From NCBI GenBank assembly GCA_035652095.1, contig DASREM010000013.1:1-64000 (forward strand): DNA of 64,000 nt, given 5' to 3'. The first letter of the stretch is position 1, and the number at the start of each line of letters is the position of its first letter. The stretch comes from DASREM01 sp035652095 (lineage in GTDB: Bacteria > Acidobacteriota > Terriglobia > Terriglobales > Acidobacteriaceae). The notes under the pieces were generated by a model. It searched no databases. It saw nothing but the letters and a program-made list of their open reading frames with translations, and was not told where the DNA came from. This document shows, piece by piece, positions 41,983 through 51,019 of this stretch. The position numbers and the translations under genes are program-made.

Positions 41983-42067
41983 GCAATCTTGTTATTTTAG
42001 CATCGAACAACAAAGGTAATGGCATCATTCAGTGCAACCAGCATCACATTCATCTGAGCGGAGGAAT

Positions 42068-42697
42068 ATGACTAACTTGCGAAAACTTCCGATTTTATTG
42101 CTGTTCACACTCATCGCCAGCCTTATGGCTTCGGCCGAATCCAAGAATGAACTGGGGCTGCTGATCGGGGCCACGGTGGTGCCGGATCAGACCATCAATT
42201 CCAGCACCGTACTGAATGGAAAGCTCAAGTTCAGTAAGGGAGTGACCTACCAGGCGACCTATGCGCGCCGGCTTCTGAATGCGGGAATCGCCGGTGTTGA
42301 TTTCGAACTGCCGTTTCTGGGCACGCCGAATGCCGACATCAGCTCCAATGATCTGAACACGCCGACCGCTTTGGCATCGTTGTTCATTACCCCGGCGCTG
42401 CGCGTCAAGTTGTTTCCCAATGCGGGCATTTCGCCCTGGGTCAGCGTCGGGGGCGGATATGGCAGGTTCGATGAAGGCAGCAAGTTGCAGAGCGGCGCGG
42501 CCAATTTTGGTCCGAAAGGAACCAATACTGGCGTCTTCGAATATGGCGGCGGAATTGACATCCACGTGATCTCGTTGCTCAGCCTGCGCGGCGAGGTCCG
42601 GGATTTCTACAGCGGGCGCCCGCAATTCAATGTCCTGACCCAGAATGATCGCCAGCACAACATCGTTGTCTCTGGCGGCTTTGTGGTGCATTTCTAG
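42068..42697 (+). CDS. Outer-membrane beta-barrel protein, paralogue 1
   Basis: Protein of 209 aa with a signal peptide ending near MASAESK. Alternating strands and a C-terminal Phe (GGFVVHF) fit a small eight-stranded-type barrel inserted by the Bam complex. The start was set at the ATG after GGAGGAAT. It is clearly related to the next gene: shared segments include SLFITPALRVKLF, PWVSVGGGYGRF and LRGEVRDF.SG.PQ.NV with a terminal RQHN motif. Function as pore, adhesin or structural protein is not evident. Confidence 0.8.
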   Translation: MTNLRKLPILLLFTLIASLMASAESKNELGLLIGATVVPDQTINSSTVLNGKLKFSKGVTYQATYARRLLNAGIAGVDFELPFLGTPNADISSNDLNTPTALASLFITPALRVKLFPNAGISPWVSVGGGYGRFDEGSKLQSGAANFGPKGTNTGVFEYGGGIDIHVISLLSLRGEVRDFYSGRPQFNVLTQNDRQHNIVVSGGFVVHF

Positions 42698-42710
42698 CTT
42701 TTTTCCATTC

Positions 42711-42743
42711 GGGGTTCCGCGCCGGCGGGACCCCTTCCTTTCC
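42711..42743 (+). terminator. Probable terminator between the two barrel genes
   Basis: Stem GGGGTTCCGC/GCGGGACCCC (10 bp, one G-U pair) with a GCCG loop, followed by TTCCTTTCC. The U-tract is interrupted, so termination may be partial. Confidence 0.55.
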
Positions 42744-42863
42744 AAGATACTCCCGTTAACACTTGTCCGAATGCACCAAGTCAGATAACGGGCTTAGCTG
42801 GCGCGCTGAATTCCGCGTGCTAGGCTAACTCAGATCAACCTACAACGTGTTTCAGGAGGAAAG

Positions 42864-43496
42864 ATGCCGGTCCCTCGCGTGGCTGTAGCCCTGTTGATGG
42901 GTGTCACGATCCTGGCCGGAAGCGCAGCCGCTCAGGCCAAGAACGAACTGGCGGGAAGCCTGGGGCGCACCTTTATCTCCGATCACACGGTGCCGAATAC
43001 GAATTTCTTCGACAACACCATCCATTCGGGCAAGGGACTCACCTTTGAAGTCACTTACGCGCGGCACTTGCTGGGCAATGGAGGATTTGCCACTCTCAGC
43101 TTTGAAGTGCCGGCCGCTTTCAATCCTGATGAGGACCTGAATTACGGCATCAATGTCATCCCCAAGCAGTACAGTTCGTTGTTCATTACTCCGAGCGCGC
43201 GCCTGAAATTGTTTGCCGATACTGCGGTCGCACCCTGGTTCAGCTTTGGCGGGGGCTTCGGACATTTCTCGGAGAGTTCGGAACTGTTGTTCGGCGGGAC
43301 CAACCCGGGAAAGACCGGTACGACCACCGGGGTAATTCAATTCGGCGGCGGCCTGGATGTGAAGATCTGGAGTGCGTTCCGTCTGCGGGGTGAGGTTCGC
43401 GACTTTGACTCCGGCGTACCGCAACTCAATGTCGACACCGGCAAGACCCGGCAGCACAATCTCTACGTCGGGGCGGGCATCGTCTTCGAATTCTAG
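42864..43496 (+). CDS. Outer-membrane beta-barrel protein, paralogue 2
   Basis: Protein of 210 aa with signal peptide (about residues 1-25, AAAQAKNEL start of mature part) and AGGAGG before its ATG. Like its neighbour, it has NEL near the mature N-terminus, SLFITPSARLKLF, FGGGFGHFSE, LRGEVRDFDSGVPQLNVD and ends in Phe. The pair probably arose by tandem duplication. It ends 3 bp inside the convergent TgpA-like gene, so the two 3' ends overlap by 4 bp. Confidence 0.82.
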   Translation: MPVPRVAVALLMGVTILAGSAAAQAKNELAGSLGRTFISDHTVPNTNFFDNTIHSGKGLTFEVTYARHLLGNGGFATLSFEVPAAFNPDEDLNYGINVIPKQYSSLFITPSARLKLFADTAVAPWFSFGGGFGHFSESSELLFGGTNPGKTGTTTGVIQFGGGLDVKIWSAFRLRGEVRDFDSGVPQLNVDTGKTRQHNLYVGAGIVFEF

Positions 43497-45688
43497 TCCC
43501 GGCGGCCAGCCGCGCAGATCTCTTCGAACAATTCCGGAAGACGCCGGGCATCCTCCACTGAATTTCCAAAGCGAGCGTGCTCGTAATGCCGTGTGAATCG
43601 GGCAACGCGGTCGTGCATTCCCAGGTCGTTGATGCATCCCAGGAATTCCTCCGGAGTTTGGACGTCGGACTTCTTCCAGCCCCGCCCTGCCAGTACTTTG
43701 ATCGTGCGCCGATACCAGATCGTTGCCGCCATTTGCGGAGCGGTTTCAGGATGAGTTGCGACGCGGCGCATGCGATAGAGATTCCATAGCCGGCGAGCAT
43801 TCGCGGCAGCCAGTAGCAACAGCGTGGCGAGGACTGCTCCGATGGTCCACTTGCCGGGAGCCTCAGACACCGTCCCCTGCACCCGCCGCGCTGCGTTCAG
43901 CATGGAAAGATAATGGGCCGTGACCCAATTCCGCATGCTTTCGAGCAGCCTGCGACTGCCCTGCGTCGCGGTCTGTCCAAGTTGCTGCTGGTGACCGCTG
44001 TCGTAGTTGACCACCCACTCTCGCCAGAACGATGACATGGCATCGAGATAGAGCAGGGCGCGGCTCCAGCCAGTACGAATTTCCGGCAACGCCGCGGGAG
44101 TCGGGTCGAACGCGACCCAGCCATATCCCGGAAAGTAGGCTTCGACCCAGGAATGCGCGTTGCTGGCCCGAATTACATATTGCGAAGTGAGATCGTTATA
44201 TTCCCCGGTCTGAAAGCCATTCACGATCCGCGCCGGGATGTGCAGAGTCCGCAGCATGACCGCCATGGCGGAGGCGAAGTATTCGCAATGGCCCTGCTTT
44301 CGTTCGAACAGGAAATTCGCCAGCGGATCGCGGGGCAGTGCTCGCGGCAACTGGAGCGTGTAGCCGAAGCGGGAGCGCAGATAGGTCTCAATGGCGACCG
44401 CTTTGTCGTAGTTGTTGTTTCGCGAACTCGTGATTTGCTCGGCCAGTTGTGGAATTCTCGGGTCGATCGCGGGTAGCTGCAAATAGTTCAGCAGAATTTC
44501 CGCAGGAGTTGCGCCGGACGCCTCGCGCAGATTTGCCGTCCCTGCTTCCCGCAGGATGGACGAGGCCTGGTAGGCGATGACCGGGTGCTGAATGTCGAGA
44601 TCAAACACTCCACCGCCGCGATCAACGGAGATTTCCCGGTAGTTGCCTTCCAGGATTCGTGGTGTCGCTGCCAGGAAAAAGACATTCGTGCCTACCGGTT
44701 CCATCAACACGCGGTAATGAATCGGCCTCACGATCTGCCGGCGATAATCTTCCGCCCCGAACTGAGGCAACGCATAGCTGCCATCGGGCTGATGCGGCAG
44801 GATGAATTTCTCGTGCGTGTTCGACCAGTTAAAGCCGTCGAAATTGTTCAGGGTGATCCCGCGCCACTTAAGGTTGTAGTTTCCGCCTTGCTGGCCATCA
44901 ATCTGAATGTGCATCACGACCGAACTGGATTGCTGAATCTGTCCGATCTTGCCCAGTTGGACGCGGTCGCTGAACCCGGTGCTCAGTTCGCGTCCTGGAG
45001 CGTAGGCGCTCAAGTATCCCGCCGATGCGCGGGGCAGTACGAAGAAGATCCCGCCTGCTCCCAGGACGATAAGCACAAGCAGGATCGGAGCGACTCCTGA
45101 CAAAGCGAAGGCCATATGCCGGTAAGCGAGGGTGTCGCCCGATTCACGCGACTGTACAGTAGCCTTGCTGGAGGCGTGCCGCATTTCCATCAACACAAAG
45201 GTCAACACCGCAACCAGGATGAACGCGGCAAACGCAAATAGGAAGACGCTGTCCACGGTGAGTACCGCGGCGGCCAGGACCATCAGAAATGCGAGGACGG
45301 CCAGAAAATACCGGTCGCGGTCCCGGTGCGCTGAGAACATGCGCACGACCATCACGAACAGTACGAGATGGACCGTCGAGTTGAGGAAAGCGCGCGAGAT
45401 CAGAAAGTAGTCCGTGACATAAAAAGCCACGTAGAGCAAAGTCAGAATCGTGGTCCAGCGTTCCGGGATCAGCCAGCTTCGGCGGTTCGCGAGTTGGTAG
45501 CCGCGCAGCAGCAGCGCGCCTCCTACCACCATCACGGTCGGCAGGTCCAGGCCGCCGGTGGAGGCCAGGGTCCCGAATCCCGTCAGCACCAGCAGATAGA
45601 GCGCCACCTCCAGGTAGCGCTGTATGGCCATCGGCAAGGTGATGGTTCCGGATTGTGTTCCGCCGGAGGGAACCATGGGTCCCTTCAT
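43493..45688 (-). CDS. TgpA-like DUF3488 and transglutaminase membrane protein
   Basis: Protein of 731 aa. The N-terminal part (about 1-230) has several TM helices (DUF3488 domain). The periplasmic part carries a transglutaminase-like core, with catalytic Cys in GHCEYFASAMAVMLR, His in NAHSWVEAYFPGYGWVAFDP and Asp in that same FDP, at about residues 455-520. A last TM helix (TIGAVLATLLLLAAANARRL) is followed by a cytoplasmic DUF4129-type tail (PEEFLGCINDL). Homologous TgpA is an inner-membrane protein essential in Pseudomonas. Substrate unknown. It converges on the second barrel gene. Confidence 0.9.
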   Translation of the reverse strand: MKGPMVPSGGTQSGTITLPMAIQRYLEVALYLLVLTGFGTLASTGGLDLPTVMVVGGALLLRGYQLANRRSWLIPERWTTILTLLYVAFYVTDYFLISRAFLNSTVHLVLFVMVVRMFSAHRDRDRYFLAVLAFLMVLAAAVLTVDSVFLFAFAAFILVAVLTFVLMEMRHASSKATVQSRESGDTLAYRHMAFALSGVAPILLVLIVLGAGGIFFVLPRASAGYLSAYAPGRELSTGFSDRVQLGKIGQIQQSSSVVMHIQIDGQQGGNYNLKWRGITLNNFDGFNWSNTHEKFILPHQPDGSYALPQFGAEDYRRQIVRPIHYRVLMEPVGTNVFFLAATPRILEGNYREISVDRGGGVFDLDIQHPVIAYQASSILREAGTANLREASGATPAEILLNYLQLPAIDPRIPQLAEQITSSRNNNYDKAVAIETYLRSRFGYTLQLPRALPRDPLANFLFERKQGHCEYFASAMAVMLRTLHIPARIVNGFQTGEYNDLTSQYVIRASNAHSWVEAYFPGYGWVAFDPTPAALPEIRTGWSRALLYLDAMSSFWREWVVNYDSGHQQQLGQTATQGSRRLLESMRNWVTAHYLSMLNAARRVQGTVSEAPGKWTIGAVLATLLLLAAANARRLWNLYRMRRVATHPETAPQMAATIWYRRTIKVLAGRGWKKSDVQTPEEFLGCINDLGMHDRVARFTRHYEHARFGNSVEDARRLPELFEEICAAGRRD

Positions 45689-45813
45689 TTTTCGCGAATC
45701 CGAGCAGAAAGGGAAGACCCGGCGCTGAAAACCTCAAATCGAAGGTCACCGGGGTGATTTTGATTTCTTGCCGCCCACCTGGAGCCCGCGGCGCGGATGT
45801 TAAAATGGTTCGG

Positions 45814-45918
45814 GTCAGACATCGGTCCCGCGCGACGCGTTCCCGCCAACCCCGCCAGGTCCGGAAGGAAGCAACGGTAACGGGCTCTTGCGTGTGCAGT
45901 GGGTTGCCGGTGTCTGGC
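45814..45918 (+). ncRNA. ffs: Signal recognition particle RNA (small bacterial type)
   Basis: The conserved helix-8 core GCCAGGTCCGGAAGGAAGCA (about 45860) is unmistakable, with the second half GCAGTGGGTTGCCG downstream. The 5' end GTCAGACATCGG pairs with the 3' end CCGGTGTCTGGC over 12 bp with two G-U pairs, giving a hairpin of about 105 nt, the usual 4.5S size. A T-run (TTTTT) directly after the 3' strand serves as terminator. A TAAAAT box about 8 bp upstream is a plausible -10; no good -35 was found. It partners with Ffh and the FtsY encoded in this window. Confidence 0.95.
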
Positions 45919-46039
45919 TTTTTCTCGGTCCAGCGCCTCGCCGCCTCAGATTAATTTCGATAAACTTCTCATTAGCGATATGCGTTAGACATTCTGCTGC
46001 GCTTCCTTCAGAATACTTGGTTTTATCCAGGAGACATCA

Positions 46040-47038
46040 TTGAGCAAGCTCATGCGCGCAAAAATCAGCGCCCTCGGCACCTATGTCCCGCCACGCCTTT
46101 TGACCAACAACGACCTGGAAAAAATGGTCGAGACCACCGACCAGTGGATTCTTGAACGGACTGGAATTCGCGAGCGCCATATCGTAGACAAGGGCGTTGC
46201 CACCAGTGACCTGGCGACTGAAGCCGCACGGAAGGCGCTGCAGGAGCGTGGTCTTGTCCCCAGCGACATCGAAGCCATTATCGTGTCCACCGTTACTCCG
46301 GACATGTTTTTTCCTTCGACCGCGTGTCTGGTGCAGCATAAGTTGGGGGCCAAGGGAGTGTGGGGTTTCGATTTGTCAGCGGCATGTTCAGCCTTCGTCT
46401 ACGGATTGCAGACCGGCGCGCAGTTCATTGCCACCGGCGCGCATAAGAAAGTCATGGTCATTGGCGCCGATGTCATGTCCTCCATCATTGATTACACCGA
46501 TCGGGCGACCTGCGTGATCTTTGGCGACGGCGCCGGCGCTGTGATTCTCGAGCCCGCGGAAGATGATTCAGTGGGATTGATAGATTACCTGCACGAGATC
46601 GACGGTTCGGGCGGTTGCGCGCTCTATATGCCCGGCGGCGGAAGCGCGAATCCTTCCACCCATGAAACCGTGGACAAGAAAATGCACTACGTGCACCAGG
46701 ACGGACAGACGGTCTTCAAATTTGCGGTACGCAAGCAGGCGGAGCTTTGTGAGAAATTGCTCCAGCGGAACGGTTTGAAGGGGCCCGACATCGCTGCTTT
46801 CATTCCCCACCAGGCCAATCTGCGGATCATCAAGGCCACCGCGGACCGGCTCGGTCTGCGGCCAGAGAGCGTGATCGTCAATATCGATCGCTACGGCAAT
46901 ACGACTGCCGGAACCATTCCCCTCGCCATGGACACCGCCCGCAAGGAAGGCAAGTTAAAGAAGGGCGACCTGGTGCTGTTAGCGTCGGTTGGTGCGGGCT
47001 TCACCATTGCTGCAGCGTTGCTGCGATGGGCAATCTAA
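46040..47038 (+). CDS. fabH: 3-oxoacyl-ACP synthase III (KAS III)
   Basis: Protein of 332 aa. It starts fatty-acid synthesis by condensing acetyl-CoA (or branched acyl-CoA) with malonyl-ACP. The catalytic triad is visible: Cys116 (FDLSAACSAFVYGL), His257 (AFIPHQANLRI) and Asn287 (DRYGNTTAGTIPLAM). The TTG start is preferred over an ATG four codons later because AGGAGA lies 5 bp upstream of it, whereas the ATG would be 17 bp away. It lies 120 bp after the SRP RNA gene. No acpP, fabD or fabG is next to it. Confidence 0.96.
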   Translation: MSKLMRAKISALGTYVPPRLLTNNDLEKMVETTDQWILERTGIRERHIVDKGVATSDLATEAARKALQERGLVPSDIEAIIVSTVTPDMFFPSTACLVQHKLGAKGVWGFDLSAACSAFVYGLQTGAQFIATGAHKKVMVIGADVMSSIIDYTDRATCVIFGDGAGAVILEPAEDDSVGLIDYLHEIDGSGGCALYMPGGGSANPSTHETVDKKMHYVHQDGQTVFKFAVRKQAELCEKLLQRNGLKGPDIAAFIPHQANLRIIKATADRLGLRPESVIVNIDRYGNTTAGTIPLAMDTARKEGKLKKGDLVLLASVGAGFTIAAALLRWAI

Positions 47039-47060
47039 GTTTCGAAGAGCCGAGAAATTG

Positions 47061-47282
47061 GTGAGTGCGAACAAGGCAATCTCGTTTCGGAATACTCGGG
47101 ACTGGATAATCTCGGTACTCTGCGCAGTTGTTTTCAGCGGGCCAGCTATTTTGGCGGTTTTGTTTTTTTGGAATGAAGTTACATTCTGGGTCGCGATGCT
47201 GGCGAGCGTAATCGTATTCACTTTTCTATTTCGCTTTGCATTGTTCAAGATCCCGAAAATCCTTCGGAGCGGTCGCAAGTAA
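47061..47282 (+). CDS. Small two-span membrane protein, unknown
   Basis: About 73 aa from a GTG (or from a TTG one codon earlier). Two hydrophobic helices are seen (WIISVLCAVVFSGPAILAVL and VTFWVAMLASVIVFTFLFRF), joined by a short turn and followed by a basic C-terminus (KIPKILRSGRK). Ribosome-site support is weak. It fits between fabH and the thioesterase on the same strand, with 22 and 24 bp gaps, which favours a real gene. No family recognised. Confidence 0.5.
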   Translation: MSANKAISFRNTRDWIISVLCAVVFSGPAILAVLFFWNEVTFWVAMLASVIVFTFLFRFALFKIPKILRSGRK

Positions 47283-47306
47283 TCAATCTCTGGTCAAACA
47301 GGCGAA

Positions 47307-47726
47307 ATGGATCCCACCAGCGAAAACCGCGTCCGCGAAATCTTCAATCGCGCGAATTTCATTCGTGATCTCGGCATCGAACTGGTGCGAGTTGAGGATG
47401 GAATCTGCGAGACGATCTTGGTCCCCTCGGAACGCCATTTGCAGCAGCATGGCCTGATTCACGCTGGAGTTCTCGCCACCATGGCGGATCACACGGCGGG
47501 CGGTGCAGCGGGCAGCATTTTGGGCGGGAAGGGGGACGTCCTGAGCATTGAATTCAAGATTAACTTCCTGCGTCCCGCGATTGCCGATCGCCTGCGCTGT
47601 TATGCCCGAGTGCTTCGTGGCGGGAAGACGATTGTTGTGGCTGAGTCAGAAATCTTCGCCGCCAAAGAAGGCCAAGAGAAGCTGGTATCCAAAGCTACGG
47701 TGACGCTTGCCGTACGCGAGATTTAG
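47307..47726 (+). CDS. PaaI-type hotdog thioesterase
   Basis: Protein of 139 aa of the 4-hydroxybenzoyl-CoA/PaaI thioesterase superfamily. Motifs are LQQHGLIHAGVLATMADHTAGGAA (about residues 45-68, with the HG...H and the catalytic acidic residue) and LSIEFKINFLRPA. It probably hydrolyses an acyl- or aryl-CoA thioester in the cytosol. It may be cotranscribed with fabH and the small membrane protein. The exact substrate is not predictable. It converges on the M1-like gene with 4 bp between the ends. Confidence 0.85.
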   Translation: MDPTSENRVREIFNRANFIRDLGIELVRVEDGICETILVPSERHLQQHGLIHAGVLATMADHTAGGAAGSILGGKGDVLSIEFKINFLRPAIADRLRCYARVLRGGKTIVVAESEIFAAKEGQEKLVSKATVTLAVREI

Positions 47727-47730
47727 GCGC

Positions 47731-49746
47731 CTACATCCCGTTCGACTTCGGCTGATCGAACGCTTTCTGCAAGTATTTCCTCGCTTCTTCGAGTGCCCCT
47801 TGCGTGTTGTCGTTGGTTTGCAGCGCCTGGCGGTACTCGTTGGTAGCTCGCTCTCGCTGCCCGGTGATATCGAAGATCTTGCCCAGCTGGATGTGACTCC
47901 AGACCTCGGTCCAGCGCGGTTCGCCGTCGCCGTTTAAGGACTCGCGATAAGCATTGGCTGCGGCCTGGTAATTCTTCTGCAAGAAAAACACTTCGGCGAC
48001 CCGGTAGTGAGCCAGGGAACTGTTCTTGTTTACTTCGAGCGCCTTATTGAACTCGGTCAGCGCCCCGGCCATGTCCCCCTGCTGTACCATCGCCTGGCCG
48101 CGCATGATGGAAGCGCGCAGGCGAACGTCGGTGGAATTCTTCAACACGTGGTTGTTGGGATCCACCACGATTCTGCGCGGCTTACCGAACGTCTCCACCG
48201 TGAAGGCCGAGTCGGTTCCCACCACCTCAATCCGCTTGTTTTCTGTCTTGCCATCGGTGTCAATCTTCAGATCGACGGGCATCCGGAACAGGTCGAGGTC
48301 CTGATTGATCTGGCCGACCACGCGGAAACCTTTGCCGTTTCCCAGCCGATAAATTGTGTACTTGGTCTTGAACTCGGGAGCCCCGGTCGAGTCGAGCCAT
48401 TGCGAGAAAAACCAAGTCAGTTTGTCGCCATAGATCTGCTCGGTGACCGCTTTGAAATCGTCCACCGATGCGCTTTTTCCCGCGTACTTTGAAGCGAATG
48501 TGCGCATCGCCTGGTTGAATTTCTGATCGCCCATCACCCAGCGCAGCATGTGCAGAATCATCGCGCCCTTGTCAGTCACTAACGACTGGAACTCGGGAGA
48601 AAACTGGTCCATCTTTCCTACGCTGGAAAGAGGCACCGTGTCGTAGGCGAGGGCGCCGACGGACATGTCTTTGACCGCTTCTTCCAGTCCGGCTTGCCCG
48701 GCCGCATTTTCCACGTAGAGAGCTTCGGAATAACGCGCGAAGCCGTCACTGATCCACCAGTCGTCCTTCGACGCGGGACTGACCAGGCCTCCCCACCATT
48801 GATGGGCGATGGTGTTGGCCAGCAGACGGTAGTTGATTTTGTCCGTAATGTTGCGGCTTGCCAGCGCCGCAATTTCCGGAGCGTACGCCGAAGGAACCGT
48901 GTCGTCGGGAATCTCAACTACGTTCAACTTATTCGTCGGCCCGGGCCCAAACAGAGTGATGTAGTACGTCGCCTCCTTGATCGCCGTATCGGCGTATTCG
49001 GCTCCCAGGTTCTGGTGGGTAGGCTTGAAGAACACATGCAGGTCCATCCCGGCTTCGTCGCTCTTAAATTCCTGGAACTGCCCTGCGATGATGGTTCCAG
49101 GGAAGCTGGGCTTGTCCCAAACGAACGCGAAGGTCTTCAAGGGAAGCCCGCCCGCAGTGCCTTTCTTTGCTGCAGGTGTGGACGTCGTCGAGGTACCGCT
49201 CCCAATCGCCACCATGTGCGCCGGAACGCTGATGCTCATGGTGGCGGTGAAGCGGTTAATGCCGTAGGCATTCACCGGAAACCAACGCCCGGCGTAGAGA
49301 AGATAGCTGGTATCGTCTCCGATCGATGCCAGCTTCAATCCTGGCACTGGGCTGTCGTCCGCAGAATCGAGGACGCCTTCATAGTCAAAGGTGAGCGTGG
49401 TCGAGGAATCCTTGGCCAGGGTGCTCGGCAACTGCACCCGCACCGTGGAGTCCTGGGTTACGCGTTCCGCGGTGAGAGGCTTATTCGCGGCATCGATAAC
49501 TTTGTTCACGCGGAGGGCGTTATGCAATTCGAAGGTTGCAACGTTCAGGTCCTCCAGGGCCGTGAACTTGACCTTGGCGCGCGCCGCGATGCGGTGAGTG
49601 TGCGGACTCAGTTCGGCCTCGATCTGGTAATCGTCGACACGAAGGCGCAGTTTGTCGGCGGCCCATCCCGGCAAAGCTGCCAAAACTAACGCGAAGGCAA
49701 AGCAGACAATCAGAGCCCGACGCAGACGCCGAGTGTGAAAAACCAT
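47731..49746 (-). CDS. M1 aminopeptidase homologue, altered metal site, C-terminal TPR
   Basis: Protein of 671 aa with a signal peptide (about 1-29, ending GWAAD). Residues 35-480 follow the M1 metallopeptidase layout (DYQIEAELSPHTHRIAARAK N-domain; LLANTIAHQWWGGLVSP; DDWWISDGFARYSEALYVEN). The zinc motif H-E-x-x-H-x18-E is replaced by N-T-I-A-H-x18-D (Asn311, Thr312, His315, Asp334) with spacing kept; the GAMEN-like motif is also missing. It is therefore probably not an active metallopeptidase. The C-terminal 100 residues carry TPR-like helices (ALTEFNKALEVNKNSSLAHY, YQAAANAYRESLNG, NEYRQALQT). A periplasmic binding or scaffold role is inferred. Confidence 0.82.
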   Translation of the reverse strand: MVFHTRRLRRALIVCFAFALVLAALPGWAADKLRLRVDDYQIEAELSPHTHRIAARAKVKFTALEDLNVATFELHNALRVNKVIDAANKPLTAERVTQDSTVRVQLPSTLAKDSSTTLTFDYEGVLDSADDSPVPGLKLASIGDDTSYLLYAGRWFPVNAYGINRFTATMSISVPAHMVAIGSGTSTTSTPAAKKGTAGGLPLKTFAFVWDKPSFPGTIIAGQFQEFKSDEAGMDLHVFFKPTHQNLGAEYADTAIKEATYYITLFGPGPTNKLNVVEIPDDTVPSAYAPEIAALASRNITDKINYRLLANTIAHQWWGGLVSPASKDDWWISDGFARYSEALYVENAAGQAGLEEAVKDMSVGALAYDTVPLSSVGKMDQFSPEFQSLVTDKGAMILHMLRWVMGDQKFNQAMRTFASKYAGKSASVDDFKAVTEQIYGDKLTWFFSQWLDSTGAPEFKTKYTIYRLGNGKGFRVVGQINQDLDLFRMPVDLKIDTDGKTENKRIEVVGTDSAFTVETFGKPRRIVVDPNNHVLKNSTDVRLRASIMRGQAMVQQGDMAGALTEFNKALEVNKNSSLAHYRVAEVFFLQKNYQAAANAYRESLNGDGEPRWTEVWSHIQLGKIFDITGQRERATNEYRQALQTNDNTQGALEEARKYLQKAFDQPKSNGM

Positions 49747-49822
49747 TAAGGGCGATCTCCTGGATTTCCGGCTAATCTCTATGATGAAGATTCTGAACTA
49801 AAAGATGCTGTTACCACAAGGC

Positions 49823-50989
49823 TTAGCAATTTGGAGATATCTGCGTGACGCTTGCCGCTGTTCCATGCAACAGAGTCAAGATTTCGTCCGCTGCCCGATC
49901 GGCTGGCGCTACAAGGCTCTGCGAAGGCCCCCGAAGCAGGTTCTGGACCAGCGCCAATCCTTCTATCATTTTGTCGCGCGCGGGTCCAAAGGGCAGGATT
50001 TCGTTCAGCCGTCCCACCACTTTTTCAACGGTGAAGTTCTGCTGGACCAGTTCGGGAACTACTTCCTCCCCGGCAATCAGGTTCACCATGGCGAAATGCG
50101 AGACCTTGACCCGCGGCTTGCCTAACAGGTAAGTCACCGGGGAAACCCGGTAAACCATAACGAATGGTGTGCCCATCATGGCTGCCTCGATAGTCGCCGT
50201 ACCGCTGGCGATGATCCCGGCCCGGGAATGCGCTAAGGCCGGCAGGGACTCGGGAACCAGGTGGATCGGCAGGGGCCGCGCGATCAGCGATTGTACGAAC
50301 TCGCGTTCAAGAGTAGGCGCTACCGGTAACAAGAATTCGTGGCTCCAGCCTACGTGCTTGGCTGCTTCCAGGATCGTCGGCAGGTTCATCCTCACTTCTT
50401 TTACCCTACTGCCAGGCATGAGGGTGATCCATTGCTTGTTGGCATCAAGCTTGTACTGCGCTGCATACTCGGCCCGCTGAATCACCGGGAAGGGAAGGTT
50501 GGCCAACGGATGTCCAACAAAAGTGGCGTCAACCCCTCGATCGCTGTAGAAGCGCTCTTCGAAGGGAAAGATTACCAGTGCCTTCTTCACGTACTTCCGG
50601 AGCAGCCTTACCCGGCCCTGCCGCCACGCCCAGAATTGTGGACACACGTAGTACACGACCGGGACTCCTCGCTTGTACATCTGGCGGGCGACACGCCAAT
50701 TGAATGCGGGGGAATCGATCACCACGGCGAGATCCGGTTTGCGGTGATCCGCTTCGGCGATGAGCTTGCGGAACGAGCTATAGATCTTGGGTAAGTGGCT
50801 GAGGATTTCCGAAATGCCGACAACGGCGAGATCCCTGGTGTCAACGACATTGTCGCAGCCCGCTTGCCGCATGCGCTCGCCGCCAACCCCGAAGACCTCC
50901 AGGGAAGCGTCCTGCCGGCGCAACGCCTGGATCAGCTGTGCACCATACATTTCGCCGGAAGCTTCGCCCGCTGAGATCAGGATGCGCAC
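49823..50989 (-). CDS. lpxB: Lipid-A-disaccharide synthase
   Basis: Protein of 388 aa, GTG start. It joins UDP-diacylglucosamine and lipid X to form the lipid A disaccharide core, at the cytoplasmic face of the inner membrane. The N-terminus ILISAGEASGEMYGAQLIQAL is characteristic, as are VFGVGGERMRQAG, VVIDSPAFNWRVARQMYK, YYVCPQFWAWRQGR, FVGHPLAN and LMPGSRVKEVRMNLP. Its presence shows a Gram-negative lipopolysaccharide envelope. It lies 30 bp after the MsbA-like exporter gene on the same strand, a fitting pairing for lipid A synthesis and flipping. Confidence 0.96.
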   Translation of the reverse strand: MRILISAGEASGEMYGAQLIQALRRQDASLEVFGVGGERMRQAGCDNVVDTRDLAVVGISEILSHLPKIYSSFRKLIAEADHRKPDLAVVIDSPAFNWRVARQMYKRGVPVVYYVCPQFWAWRQGRVRLLRKYVKKALVIFPFEERFYSDRGVDATFVGHPLANLPFPVIQRAEYAAQYKLDANKQWITLMPGSRVKEVRMNLPTILEAAKHVGWSHEFLLPVAPTLEREFVQSLIARPLPIHLVPESLPALAHSRAGIIASGTATIEAAMMGTPFVMVYRVSPVTYLLGKPRVKVSHFAMVNLIAGEEVVPELVQQNFTVEKVVGRLNEILPFGPARDKMIEGLALVQNLLRGPSQSLVAPADRAADEILTLLHGTAASVTQISPNC

Positions 50990-51019
50990 GAATTATTGTA
51001 GCGTGAGGAGCAGGAGGAG

